Assembly: GCF_035582795.1 (NCBI RefSeq)
Contig: NC_134373.1
Span: forward strand, 29,110,501 to 29,174,500
Source of the DNA: Mycteria americana
Lineage: Eukaryota; Chordata; Aves; Ciconiiformes; Ciconiidae
Direction of reading: 5' to 3'
Length of the DNA stretch: 64,000 bases
Part shown: one piece after another, positions 48,723 through 62,188 of the stretch
How the letters are laid out: each line of letters opens with the position of its first letter
Position numbering within the stretch: the first letter of the stretch is position 1
The notes under the pieces: generated by a model
Databases searched by the model: none
What the model was told of the DNA's origin: nothing
What the model saw: only the letters and a program-made list of their open reading frames with translations
Made by a program: the position numbers and the translations under genes

Positions 48723-50408
48723 CTCTAAGCCTCACAAAAATAAGTGGTTTTGCTTGTTGAAAACCAGCTTTCCTTGTTTCAAATATCAGTTACTGACTGT
48801 ACAGTGCATTGAACTTAAAATGTTAACTATTATCTTGTCATAAATACCAGGTCTTAATATTGATTCACTGAAATGGTTACTTTACAGCTGTTATAAAAGT
48901 TAGTTTTATTAGCTGACTTTATCTCTCTGCTTTTTGCTTTTGTGTATTCTCTTTCAACACCTGAGGTTCATTCAGTTACATTTAAATTACTTCATTTCTG
49001 TGTCTGAAAGCAGTTATTCAAAAGGTAGATTATCTTTGAGTTTACTGAATAAATATGCTTATATATTGCTGACAAGGCTTGACTCTTAAATTCTGTTTTT
49101 TAAGTTTTACATCGTACTGCAGAATTGTAGTCCTTGCAACAATCCAGCAAGTACAGATTTCTGGGTTTGTTTTGCCAGACAATGTATTTTAAAAGGGGGT
49201 TATACTTAAATCTGCTATTCAGACTACAAGCAGCTTAATGGATTGTTGACAGAGAATATAGAACTCAAGCAGGATGTGATAATAACAGGTGTTTTCTCAC
49301 TTTTATAAAGTTTATGTAACTTTTATTTTCATTTCATTCCTGGCTGTCACTTAGCACAGTGCAGCAACAATGACCTTCATAGTAAAGACTAGAATTAGCA
49401 GAGAAAAAAGGAGAAAGAAATCATAGAAACAGAACACCCATTGGAGATATCGATATGCTTCTTGTAGCCAAAGGAGGTTAGATGTCTGTGACCAATTGCA
49501 ATATGAAGGAAGTTCAGATGATGGCTTATACTCCTTTCAGTCCCCAGGCCTGCAAACAGTCTTTTTTATGCCTATAGTTAAGAATCAACTTTGGTTTAAT
49601 AACTGAAGTTATTGAGTTCGAAGTTTACCTTGTGAAATTTCAGAAGATGCTCTTTACAGAAGGAACAGTTGTATGGCTGGGCTAGAGAGGGACACTCACA
49701 GAGAGGTAGACTGATTTCTTGTCATAAGTCTGCCAGAGTTGTCTTGCTTTTTGTTTTGCCCCTTTGGGTTTGTGTCACTATTGCTTCAGTAGATCACTTC
49801 GGAGAAAAATTCCTAAGCCTGCAGAGCCAGCATTAAACAGGAAAGGTTTATTTTGAGGATGGCTGCATCTGCATATACATCTGCATATTGCATGCCGCCA
49901 CGTTCCAACACATTTGGTTCCTGTTCCCTCCAAAGACGCCCTGCAAAGATATGGTGGCTGAAATGCAAAGCTATCCATCCACTCCTAGATTCATGCAGAC
50001 TGTCCCCTCAGATGACGCCTGAGGCAAAGGCCTGTAAATTATCTGGAGAAACTCCTCACAATTTTTTTTTTTTTCTCTGAATAAGACAGAAGGCGAGACA
50101 AAGGAATAGAGACAATCTGCCTGTCCACCTTTCTATGACATTTGCTCTCAACAATGATTTTTAAACTTTGTGGTCATTTCTCCATGCATTTTCCAGGTTT
50201 GTTCATACTAAATCATAATTACTTGAAATTGCCACAAGAGACACTCTAATACCACTAGAAAAATTATCATCTTACCCAGCAAGAGAAAAGTAGAGTACTG
50301 CAGCAGTAGTATAGAAACAGTTTTTCTTTGCTTGCTTATTTGATTTTGGGTAAAGATGGGGGAGCATTTTTAGGAATTGATTGTTGATAGGCTTTAAAGT
50401 TGGGTGAA

Positions 50409-50442
50409 TTTTTTTTTTTTTTATATATATATATATATATAT
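50409..50442. repeat. Poly-T followed by (TA)n microsatellite
   Basis: Fourteen T's (50409-50422) run directly into about ten TA units. This is a simple-sequence repeat, likely length-polymorphic. Confidence 0.97.
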
Positions 50443-53400
50443 TTAGTGGCCATTTTGTGTTTATTTACCTCAGGTAATAAACACCTGAGAGCATATCTTG
50501 TACTCATTTTCTGTGTTTTCTGTTTCTTTGGAAAGCCAAACTAACAGCTTACAGCCTGTGCAATCAAACCAGTGCCTGTTAAAAAGGGAACTGCATTATC
50601 TATACACTGCCTCTGGCATCAACAAAATGCATCCAATCTCACAAAGAATCAAAGACATTTTTGTCAAAATATTTATCATGACACTGGGAATTAATGTAAT
50701 AACAAAAGTTATCAGTCACAGAAAGCTGCAAACCCACAGCTGGAAACGAGAGTTTGGTTTAAGAGAAAGAAGTTGGCTAGTTGCTAAGAATGGAGCATCT
50801 CAGTCCTGGCTCCTCTTGCTTTCTCTTTTTGTTCAAGTGTATTGAGATTCCAGAATGTGGGTTCTACTAAAAACCAAGTCAAGAAGACACCACACGGGGC
50901 AGGTTTGCAGCCAGTCCAGTTGCAGAAAGGGCCAATTTATCTATCAGTTACAAAAATGCACTGAAATCCTGAGTCTTTGTGCTAAAATTAGTCCACTGGA
51001 TCCAAAGTGGTCTTGAATTGACATCCAGGCCCAAATTCACGAATGCCTACAGCCATGAGCAGAGTCCCTAAATTCATCGTACCTTAGGGTCACTTTGGTG
51101 GATGGGGGTCCTCTAGTGACACCAAGTCAATACAAGGGATAGTGCTGGCTGCACTGTATAGCTTGTATTTAGGACTCCTCGTTAGCTTGGTCATTCTGAT
51201 TTCTACATTGGTCTATTGGGTGCAGTTGCAGCTGGTATGATATCGACCATTTTAACACTAGCTGGCGCTGAGAGGATGTTGAGAATTCAAGCCCACGCAC
51301 GCGGGTTTGTAAGTATCTTTGCAGTCACAGACTGTACTGTGTAGACATCAAGTTTTTTCTATTATCACTTTTCTCACTAAGGTTCAACTAAAGCCAGCTT
51401 CTATTAATAGCCCTGCAAGCAAGCAGCACTATCCAGATATATCACTGGTAAATATGGGTGAAGATTTCACACAGTGGGGAGGTAAATTACAGGCAGCTAT
51501 TTTTTTTTTTAAATCCTGCTAGGAGATCTGTGAGAAATTACATTTTCATTCTTGGATCTTTAGGTTATTGCAAAGAGACCTGCAAAAAGAGTGGAAAGAG
51601 GCATCTATAAATTACCTGCTTTTAGGGCAGAGTCCTTGCAGCCTGGAAGCAAGACGAAGACAAGGAAAGAAGGAATTTCAACCTTGCGGATGATTTGGAA
51701 GACAGATCAACTTGCTGACTTCATGTCAGCAGAAAACGATGCAAGACAAATGACAAATCTCTTCTTTGCTGGTAAATTCCTCATTTATTATCACTGTCTT
51801 AGCCAGTGGGAACCTCTGACTGGGAAAGCACTTCAGTGGTGATTACTTGTATCTATATATATACAGAAATGTACCTTTCCTCTGCTCCGTACAGATGTTC
51901 TGAAGCAACTTATAGTGAAAGACAATGTTCCCAGAATTTCCAGCTAATATTTATGCTCACTTCTACACCTCAAATGGAGTTAGATAATTGAGATGCAAAT
52001 GATATTATTCAAACATAGGTGGAATATAATAAAGGTCATGAAATCTCATACTTTGGAGATTTCAGGTATGCAACCTGTGTTGTCAGAAAGCAACTGTCTT
52101 CCTAATGTAAAATCAGCCAAAGTGCTTATGACTATATTTTCCTGGATTTCTTGATATGTTATCAAGTGCTGCCGAGTTTCCTTTTGTTTGCCTTCATCCG
52201 GGTGCAAGGCTCTCAGAGGCCTCAGGGAGCAGATGTGGTATTTGCAATTTTGTTCTGAACAATCTGGCTGTTTTGAAAATATTCACAGGAAAACACCAGC
52301 CACAACACCAGATGTGAATGTAGCAAAGCAGCATCTTGTGTTTACATTTTAATTTCTCCAGCTAGGAAGGCTGGGGTGCTTATGCACTGGGAACGCATAA
52401 TACAGGCTGCATGCTCTAATAATCTATTACATTTATATGGTGCCATTCGCCTCACAGTACTCTGCAAGCTTTCTGTGTAGAGGACCCACCCACTCCAAAA
52501 CTGTGTCCCCCACAGGTCTGTGATACAGCAGCTGTATATTAATTCTAAATAGTAATAACCTTGGTGTAGGAGTAAAGGGTAAATGAGAGCTGCATCTAAC
52601 AGCAGCTGCTGGGAGGGCTTTAAGTTGGCAGGTCTCTAGGTGCTTGTGTGTTTGTGTGTGATTTTTACAGCTTTTGAACATCTGCAAGATTCGCTGACTT
52701 TATAGTGCTGCTGCAAACACCTTTAAATAATCAGGTCCCAGGCATCTAAATTCAAGGCACACAGAGTGGAAATCCCAGCTCATCTTTTGCTGTGGAAGTG
52801 GTATTTTTCTGTTCTGTATGTTTGAGGGAGCCAAGTAATACCAAAGCAAGAAACAAACCCATCTGGCATTGTGGCAGCCCATTTAACTCTCTGCAGGCAG
52901 TAGCCAGGTAAAGGATTTGACTCTGAAATTCATGCAGGTTTGAAGTGTGGCAAAGACACTGCTCTCTGTGACAGAAGGAAGGGATGACATTGCACAGAGC
53001 TCAAATCCCTGTATTTCCTAACAGTGGTTTCAGATAGTGCTTAATGTCTTCAGCATGCACAAATCTAGGAAGTAAAACCAGAAAACTCAAGTTGCTGTTA
53101 ATGGGGTGTGGTGAAGGCAGAGGTATGTGCTAATGGACGAAGGAGCCAGGAAACAAGACTCTATGCCCTGCCAGGAGGTCTCAGCAGGTCACTGCATTTG
53201 TCCTTTTATGTTTGTGCAATTAGATGGGAGAGGATTCAGCTTTGGGGCCTTACAATCAGTGTGTGGCTTGTAAAGCCAACGGCAGTACAGTCAAAGATAC
53301 AGAAGACCTATTTATTCCTAAAAACCTTCTGGTAGCTGTAATAGAGACCTGGCTATGACAGCTCCTGCTCTGAAACCCAAATGTACCATCAGGCTGGGAG

Positions 53401-56400
53401 AGGAGTGCAGCCCTCAGCAGAGGAAAGACCTATGGGAAAGAACAGAGACGTAACTGCCAAGGCAATATCCCTGCAAAGCCAACCTCTTAAACGCTGAGTA
53501 GGCCACCAACATCCTCTTTTCATCCTGCTCTGCTCCACCTCAGTTTTGAGACCAAATTTTTCCCTTTCAGTGAAGACCTCTAATGACTAGGAGGAGTAAA
53601 TTGAAAACCCTTCCTCCTGATTAAATCAATGAATTCTCACTGTGGCTGTTAGAATAAATGTTCAAGGAGCCATAGAACACTACGTCATTGAAAATAGGCT
53701 GAGTTTACATGGAATTGATTTGAGCCTGGTATTTTATGACTCCCGTATGAACTTGATGTGGCCAAATTGGCTCTCTCTTAGGACACTTTATCAGGGAGTT
53801 ATATCTTCTGTCTAATTAACGGGGCTCAGAACTAAAAGACATGACTGTATAAAGGATTTAATGTGCAGGCTGCAGTGGCAAAGGCACACTTTACAATGTA
53901 CTGCCACTCGAGTGAGAGGCAGTGGTGGTTTTAAGAAAACCTCTCGGGGAAAAAAAGAAAAAAATCTTATCCTGTTTTTCCCGATATCATATCTATGTTT
54001 GGTAACTTCCTCCCTAAATCTTTAATGAAGGCAGAATGGGGTTTGAAAAACAGCTGGAGGACATTGATCTACACATTCCAATTTGTTTATGTATAAAACA
54101 TGCATAAAGGATTAAATGCTGCTTAACAGTTTGTTCTGCTTTCAGCTGCTTTCATACCTCTGCTTTGCTATAGCACCAATCCATGTCAGAAGATACCCTG
54201 GGGGGCTTTTAAATAATAAATAGGTTCCTTTGGAGGATGTCTTTTTTTTAATCTAATATTAATTGGCACACAAAATGGTAATTATACCTACTCTAGCAAT
54301 ACGCTGTGCCACTCATTCTTCCCTGGTCAATGGCATTTGCCCTGTCTCACAGTAGCTGTAGGAGCATGGGAAACACAGTGACATCAGACTAAATTAAGTG
54401 CTCATGCATTTATGTATCAGCATGAAGCGATGCAAATGCATTTATAAGGTATGAATGATTTATCAGGAAGTCGTTTTGATGCCTTTCTGTTGCATGTGGC
54501 TAATATGGTGAACAAGTCAGTTCATTGATTCCAGTTCAGGATCCTGGTTTGTCTGTCATTACAAAGGGCTGTTTCAAAAGCCTGAATTTTAAGTACTTTT
54601 CTTTTTATTTTTTTTTTTAGCCCACAGATGTTGGTTCACCTCTATCAATCTGAATGATTTGTTAAGCAAGAAATATGACTGGCTCTGCTTACAAGCTAAA
54701 TGGTGAAAATGGTCTCTGCAAAATAATACATTCCATTTCCCACTCACCTAATCCTATTTTACACAGAGGCACACAAAATAGATTGGAGAGACCGGTAATT
54801 TTAAAAGATAGGCAGCTGTCCATGCTATGGGAGGTCACAAGCACAAGCTGTGTAGAAAGAACCAAATAAGTCACCTGTCACTCAGCTCAGCAGTGGCAAA
54901 ATTCTATTTTGTGATGGCCTAAAATCCAAAACTTCAGCTTTTCTGCAGATATGCCACTGATAACTGACAGCTCTGTAGCATAGCACGGAGATAAGTTTGT
55001 AGATAAGATCAAAACAGTTCTAGCAGAGATGTGAGCTTCAGTCTTGTGTTGGATATGCAAGATTTCTTATCTCCCAATGATATATCTGTCTCCAGCATTC
55101 TTCGTTCACAAAGTGAGCCATGCCAAGTTTCACAATTGCATTCTATAACATAGAAAAGCACCATATGGTCACATTCTTTATTCTTATCCCAACTGTCATC
55201 ATGACTCCAGGGTCTTTTAGGATCCAGTATCAGGCAGTAAGATCAGCAAAGTTAAAACTGAGCACTCTAATATCTCTAATGGGATATGTCCTGGCAACAC
55301 AGGTAGTCCGGGCTCTTATCATAATGATCCACCATAACTCACAGCAGCACACTCCTAGAGAAAATTCCAAGGAGTCAAGAGCATAAAGAGTTAAAAATCC
55401 ATTCATTTAGCATTCTGTGTTACCTTTTTATTGAGGACAGACAAATGCTCTTTTAGTTTATACTGCTGCTAGAAAAAGTCACAGAATACTTTAGGAGAAA
55501 GAAACCAGGTCTTCTGGGAGATATTCCCCCAGGTATAAATGTAAGAGTGGAAAACCGGTGAAAACCATGGACTGCAAGAAAGAATTGCTAATGAAATCCC
55601 CAGAAAATCCCAGCATAGGCCAGACTTCACTTAACTCAAGGCTAAACTAACTCAACTGATCAGATGTGCTGTCAAGCATTCAAGTTACCCACACAATGGA
55701 AACAAATGCTTACCACTGATCAAGTGACTGCAGCTTACAGTACAAATCTTGCTTCTTCAACTCTTTTTATTTCCAGTTTAATGTTATTCCTGACCAGTTT
55801 AAGCCAAAATTGTCTTTGTTTTCATTAATTAGCAGAAGAAATGCACATACATCCTGACAAACTCTGTGACCAGAAAGTAGATTTAAGGGACGTAAGGGAT
55901 GAGAAAGGAAATCTAAAACTCCAAAGGGACAAGAATGTTGGGTCATTCACTTGGTAAATATAAATTGGTATATTGACTTCACTAGAATTACAGGGGCATA
56001 TGCAAGAAAGATGGTTCAATTTATGTATCTTTTAGAAGCCTTATTGTGCCTTTCTCCTACCTCTACCAAATGTCACCTAACAAACTAGGCATAGAGAAGT
56101 GAAATTATTTATCCAATGTCAACAGAAAGTTTGCAGAGGGACTTGGGGCTCAGGTCTTCCCAGTCCATCACCTAGTTACATAAAGGCTTCGCCTATCCAG
56201 AAAATAGCTCACAGTATTATGTCTGGGTTAGAAAAGCAGCTCAATATTTTGGTTTTCATTTTCTACAAAATGATTAATTGAAAATGAGTGCTAGTTCCTT
56301 TCCCTTGGAAAGGAGATGACAGGTGTCATTGCTTTCTCATGTATATGATGAGATAATAGCTGCCTTAATCTTAGTCAAGATGCATTCATAACTAAGCTAC

Positions 56401-57761
56401 AAAGAGATATTTTGGTGACCAGGGTGCATGCTTCCTCACCCTTCCAACCCTCTGTACCCAACTCTTTTAAGACACAAGCCCCATGGCCATCCCTGCCTGA
56501 GGATCTTTCAACCCCATAGTCTTCTGGCCTCCATCCATTCACATTTCTCACACCTCACCTGCATAGTGTCTGAATTCAGTGCTGTTGCACACAACCTAAT
56601 ATAGCTATGCCTCGGCTCCAGCCCTCACTACTCCTGGGCATAGTTCCCATAGGTCTTTTGTTGTACCTGCCAACCTTCAGCAGATGCTCAGGTCACCGAG
56701 GCACATATGTTTAGGAACCTGAATCCATCCTAAGAAAGAAATTCTTAAAGGAACTTAGGATTGTTTCATCAATATTATCTTTTGAGGAATACCAGGTGCT
56801 TACACAAAAAGCATCGCAAATCTCACCCTGAGGTCTGTCCTAGCCCAAGTTTTCTACTCTGGTAGGCCTTGGATCTTGTCCTAAGTTCATTTGAAAAAGA
56901 AAACAAAATCATTATCTTTTTTGTCTTCTTTTCAGTGTACTAAATATAGATGTATAAACAAAATCCTCAGCTAGATAAAGATAGCAGCACACAGATGGTG
57001 TAAAAAACAAAGCACTTAGCAAGCTCTGAGATGGGCTGTACCCATATATACTTTGTATTACAGCTTGTTGCCAGCTAATATATTTCCAAAACAGTTAAAA
57101 TCTCACTCAACCTTTTAAATTGTCTCACTTTATTAGTGAATAAATATTACAAATAGGTCTCTCTGACTCTTCTATGAAATCTGAGTGGTTTTTTGTCCTA
57201 AAATATTTACATTTTGTTTTGTGGGCAAGTGGTTTCCTGCTTTCAGAATACTTCACTGGATGCCTCCCCTTCCTGACGCATGCATTCATCCAGTACGCGC
57301 ACTTGTTAAACCCGAGAATGTGGGGACTAGGGTTGCTGAGGCAGCAGATGTTTTCCAGTCTGACTCTCTCCTGCCAGACAAATATTGTTACCCAGAGTAC
57401 ATTTGGGATTCGATGAGAGAGAGGGCAGTCCTTCTAGGCTTTCCAGAACTGCTGAGCGAAATTCTCCTATTCACCAACTAAACTAACTATGCTTTTCTTT
57501 GTTCAAGGCAGATAAAAATGATGTTCAGAGAAAAGTCTAGTTCTCTAAGTCTGTATTTAAAAAAAAAATCTTGACATTTTAATGCCAATTTTTTAATTAA
57601 AAAACTATATTCACATTGTGAATGTTTAATATTTTAACTTTCCAGATTTTAATTAATGGAAGTTAAAAGCAGAACCCTCAAGTTCTTTATAATGAAAAAT
57701 AAATACATATAAGATCTTTTTTTTTAATATACATGTTACATGTTTTGCTATTTTCTGCTTA

Positions 57762-57796
57762 TTCTCTTCCCAGCCCATTCTCTATTGGGAAGAGAA
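57762..57796. repeat. 11-bp inverted repeat (hairpin)
   Basis: TTCTCTTCCCA (57762-57772) and TGGGAAGAGAA (57786-57796) are perfect reverse complements around a 13-base loop. A further AATTCTAAATTGGG follows. It could form a hairpin in RNA or single-stranded DNA; no U-run or gene end makes it a terminator, and such a signal would not be expected in this genome. Confidence 0.85.
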
Positions 57797-58430
57797 TCCC
57801 AATTCTAAATTGGGAAACATTTCAGTAAAAGAGGAAGGAAAAAAGCAAGAAAGGGGCAAGGAGAACTGAAAGCCAAAAAGGGAAGAACTGGAAAACTGGA
57901 AACATACTGTGTATTTGATATACAAAAATATTAATATTTCTTTTTAAAAAGTTACAGAAAAAACTGAGAACATGTGAAACATCCATACTCTTTTAAACAT
58001 GTCTTCTTTTCTCAGAAAGCTCCAGGAGCTTAGAAAAAGCTGGTAGGATGCCGTTATTTAAAAAATGTAAATGGGATTACTTGCATAATTACAGGTCTGC
58101 CAGGTTCATATTGATCCTGGGAAAAATACCTGAACAGTGGTATAAGACTCAATAAAGAATTAACAAAAGTTGAAATAATTAATGCCAATGAACAGTTTTA
58201 TGAAAAATAGATATGATACCCTTGTATGATATTATGAGTTCCATTAATAAATGTAGCAGGTTTGCGTAAGGCATTTTACTTGGTACTGTGCAACCACTTA
58301 GTTAAGAACAATGTACAATCAATACAGTATGTGTTCAGTGGATATACAATGCTAATTTATATTTCTGAATTATTATAAGCATTCATAATTAAATGGTGTA
58401 AAATAACATAACAAAAGATTGGGAACACTG

Positions 58431-58500
58431 GGTGAGCCCAGCAGTCCATATAGCCCAGTGTCTTCTTCCCAGCAGTGGTCAGGAGCAAACAGTCCAGCTT
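58431..58500. repeat. Ancient amniote interspersed repeat, second copy
   Basis: The block contains GGTGAGCCCAGCAGTCCATA, TAGCCCAGTGTCTTCTTCCC and AGCAGTGGTCAGGAGC. It follows the same sauropsid repeat as 3990-4056 (GTCCATCTAGCCCAGTATCC ... CAGTGGCCA). This copy is less diverged. The name of the family is not assigned. Confidence 0.5.
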
Positions 58501-59445
58501 CTCCTGGGTCTGCATGATTCTGCAGGACTCATTTTTGGATCAGTACTAATGACATTATTTAAACAGTGACTTGTGAGAAAACATAAATCTATCACTGACA
58601 CAGTGCAGATAATGCAAAGATTGGCAGACTGGTGAATTATTCAGTGGACACATTTTTAATACATGAAGTTTAGAAAAGGAGTATGACAAATTCTGTGTTT
58701 CATACGGCCAGATCTGAAATCACACATCTAGGAACAAACGTGTTCCTGTGCATGGGATTGCAAGCTTTGTCTCAGAAAAAATAGTTTCTGGGACAGGCTT
58801 TGAGTTTTTGGTGGCAATGAAATGAACATGAGGTATCAATGAAATGCCATGGCCAAAAGGTATAGCAAGACCTGAAGCTAAAGACAAAACATGAGTTGAG
58901 AAAGAGTAGGATATCCATACTATGCTTTAACTGGAATCCTATGACAAATTTGGAGTTGAAATTCAAGGAGGATATTGAAAAATTGAAGAATGAGTTCACT
59001 GGAAGATGAGCCTTATGGTGAAAGATGCAAAGAACTCAGCAGTATATTTAAGAGCAGATTGAGGGCATTTGTAATGAATTCACCATCATTGGTAATTCTA
59101 AAGTCCAGATTGGATTTTTTTTCCACTGAAAGTTGCATTCTCCTACGGATGAGAGTTAAATCTGGGTGCCTTGTCAATGCTAAGGCAAGATAAACTCAGT
59201 ACATCGTGAGTATGTTTTATGAAATGGATATTGGCATTTAGAAACCAAGTCTACACTTTTTAAATTCTGATACATTTCTTCACTCTGTTCTGATAATTAG
59301 CTGATACCCTGCAGCAGAAAGGACAGGAGTGAAAAAGAAAAGTAATGGAGGTGATGTAAGATGGGAAGTGGCCCAGAAGGGAAGAGAAAGGGAAGAAACT
59401 TAGCTTTTTTTCCCCAAATCTTACCTAAACTGTACAATTGTGTAC

Positions 59446-59460
59446 TTTTTTTTTTTTTTT
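59446..59460. repeat. T15 homopolymer
   Basis: Fifteen thymines precede GACATGTAAAGG. No retrocopy is seen on the minus strand downstream of this run. Confidence 0.9.
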
Positions 59461-59905
59461 GACATGTAAAGGCCATTTACCTTCTCCCCCTCCTTACACA
59501 GACCTAACTTCCCCAAACACAAGCATTCACTGCCTTCTTCAGGACTAAAGTGCTTCTCACTAATCTCTAGCTTTTTTGAGGTTATCATTTTATCTTTTTC
59601 TTGCTTATCTTCATTCTGGAACTCAATTATAATGACCACATTGGCATGCCATGAATCACGCAGGCAGAACACAAATCAATCTAACTGTACACTTAGTTAT
59701 AGTGGATGTAACAGAGAATATAGCTAGTGAAAATCCATGAACAATTTCCATAAAGGGGGTGGGGAGAAGAGAGAGAGTGTAAAATTTTCCTTCTAGAGAC
59801 CCCTTTCCCAGCATGGGAAATTGCTGTAATAACCTTTTCTCAGGCTTGAGATTAAGCTATATTCCTTTACAGGGCATTGCCTAGGGAAGGTTTTTGATGC
59901 AAAAT

Positions 59906-59908
<3 letters not shown>

Positions 59909-59956
<48 letters not shown>

Positions 59957-59965
59957 CAACAATAA
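59909..59965. repeat. (TAA)15 microsatellite with (CAA)3 tail
   Basis: Fifteen uninterrupted TAA units (59909-59953) are followed by three CAA units and a final TAA. Pure long triplet arrays of this kind are usually highly polymorphic between individuals. Confidence 0.98.
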
Positions 59966-61010
59966 ATTATTGGATGGGATTGATTCCATATGAGATAGGA
60001 GGATTCAAGTCCCAAATCAAAAATGTCCTTGAAGTGCTGCTCAAGAGTAAGTACACCTATAGTCCCGCTGGATAGCATTGGTGCTACACAGATGATTTAA
60101 GTTACAAAAGCATTTCAGGATCGATTACTACTGGATGAGAGATGAACTCAAAGAGCTACTTAACATTAAGATCCGACTTTGTCCCTTCACTGGAATGGTT
60201 CTGAACAGCCTCAGTGAAGTCAATAATATAATCCTCCAGCATAAGACCATGCTTTATTACTTTGCGGCGGAGTGAGTTGCTGACAATATTAGTGGAACAC
60301 AAGTATGGTTTTCAAAAGGAAAGCTGAATTGATAAAATAGATAAATTATTTTCCTTCTTATTCTCTCAGCTGCTGGAACAGTGGGAGAATTTTTGAACTA
60401 AAATTGTTGTAATTTTTACTTTTATAAAGTGAATTTTAAATCTTTTTATTTGGGTGGTAAAAAAAAAAATCCCTCTGCGCACTCAGAAATCCAGCCTAAC
60501 TTTTCCAAGAATCAGTCAGACACTTTTATTACATTCCTCAAGTCTCCTTTAAAATAATTGATTAGACAATAAACATAAAAAGTACATTAATTATAATGTG
60601 AGAAAAATTTTACCTCAACCTCCAACTTGACACATTTTTCTTCCACAAAAGCTGCTAAATTGATATGAAACAATTTGATACTGCTTGTAATAAATTTCTA
60701 AACCTAAGCTGTGTAGATATAAAATGACAAATTTAACTGCATTTATATTAAAGCAATTTTCTGCCCATCAGAGAGATGAGAAAATTAATATGTAAACCAT
60801 TATCTTATAGTCAGAAACACTGTGCACTGCAACTGAAATAAGGATTTTTTTGATGTTATCACTTACATTTTATTGCTTTCTCAAAAGGAAAATGCTTACC
60901 AAAAATTACAATCACTGCATTTAAAGGAGGCTCATTAGAAGAATATATACTTTGAGGAAAATCATCCATGAATTACAGGGCAGTCATTGTTTACAAACTC
61001 TTAATCTTTT

Positions 61011-61037
61011 GTTGTTGTTGTTGTTGCTGTTGTTGTT
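61011..61037. repeat. (GTT)9 microsatellite with one GCT
   Basis: GTT repeated five times, one GCT variant unit, then three more GTT units, ending before CCAGCAGC. This is an interrupted triplet repeat. Confidence 0.95.
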
Positions 61038-62001
61038 CCAGCAGCTCAGTGCATTTCCAGTGCAGCAGTCAGCAAACACTGGTACACAGGATAGTGTTAA
61101 TGCTTTGTCGTGACCCTTGCTGTTGACCAAAATAAAGCTGACTTGGAGAAATTATTTTAGAAGCCTGGTGTGTTCATCTTTTCTGCATAAAAAGCAGGTT
61201 TGTTCCTTCTCTGTGTCAACCCTCCCTCAGCCTTCCTCCCTTCTCCATGCTATGGCATTCTCGTTGGCCTTAGCTTTCTCTTGTCTCATGCATGCAGCAT
61301 CACCTTCCTTAGGAGCTTGACATGACTCCTCATGAATCAGAAACCCCTTGCCCTGAGCATCTGCCAGCCTAGCTTAGGTTCCAGGGCTGCAACTGTAGAT
61401 CGTTATGGCTTTCTCACCCCGTTTCAGTCATAAGTAAGGATCCAGCCTTTCCTGGCCTTGCTCACTACGCACCTGCCCTCCTTCTTCAAGTTTTCGTTGC
61501 CACTTCAGCATGGTGGCGGTGAAGCTGGCACCCATCTGGGAGGTAGGCAGGGTACTCCATTGTTCCCAGGAATAAATTTTAAACTGGTCCCATGTGTATT
61601 AAAGCTGCCCCTAGGTTTACTGCAACCTAATCTAATCAGAAGTCTAGAGCCAGAATGACATCCCTGAACTCTGGTTATCTTCTCTGTGAAGATAACATGT
61701 CATCCTCATGTCCTCTCACCCTGCTGCCTGTTCTGCCAGTGGCGACTCATTTCTCTCCCTTGTGGAAAATCCATCTCACCCTGCTCAACTGCTGTCTTAT
61801 CTGTCCAAACCAGAAAGGAAAATAATGTTTTAAAATCTTTGGGATCACAGTTACTGCTCTACTATAAAGTATGTTTGCAGCTAGTCAGTGTTAATCTGTC
61901 TTCATTGTCAAGTGTCTTCCCTTCTCCACCTCTACTTTGTTTATTCCAGATACTACTCCCTGCTTTTTAACTACAAACCCTCTAAGACAGAAGCAGTCAA
62001 C

Positions 62002-62034
62002 AACTACAGAATAGATGGCATCTATTCTGTAGTT
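62002..62034. repeat. 33-bp perfect palindrome (16-bp arms, 1-base centre)
   Basis: AACTACAGAATAGATG (62002-62017) and CATCTATTCTGTAGTT (62019-62034) are exact reverse complements around a single G. There is no mismatch. It lies 155 bases from the CR1 tail at 62189, outside that element. See findings. Confidence 0.98.
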
Positions 62035-62188
62035 ACAATACTAAAGGACAGTATGTCACAGAATAGCTTCAAAGGTATGAGAAAAAGTTGCCACCTTTCC
62101 TTCTCAGTTCCCCCCAAGAGGATGTTGATTCTTTGTGAGAAGGTTATTTTCCCTCAATACAGCGCCTAGATGTTCTGCACAGCAGGTG

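Larger units (their letters stand above)
44255..62188. other. Non-coding stretch, about 17.9 kb
   Basis: No supported gene. Open frames are at most 115 codons (50498-50845) and look random, except that the overlapping frames at 57174-57481 have a composition unusual enough to mention in the findings. Several stretches (49850-50060, 52140-52460, 53800-54000, 54400-54600) have the texture of conserved non-coding DNA: moderate GC, intact octamer/homeobox-like motifs and no repeats. Microsatellites, palindromes and relic repeats are listed separately. Confidence 0.6.

Noticed and set aside
52425..52480. Repeat-like ACATTTATATGGTGCCATTC
   Set aside because: It recalls a common amniote repeat (ACTTATATAGCGCCTTTCA) but the agreement is partial and flanks do not extend it.
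55484..55515. CR1-like GTCACAGAATACTTTAGGAG
   Set aside because: Only the first dozen bases match a reversed CR1 end and the conserved GGTTGGAA string is missing.
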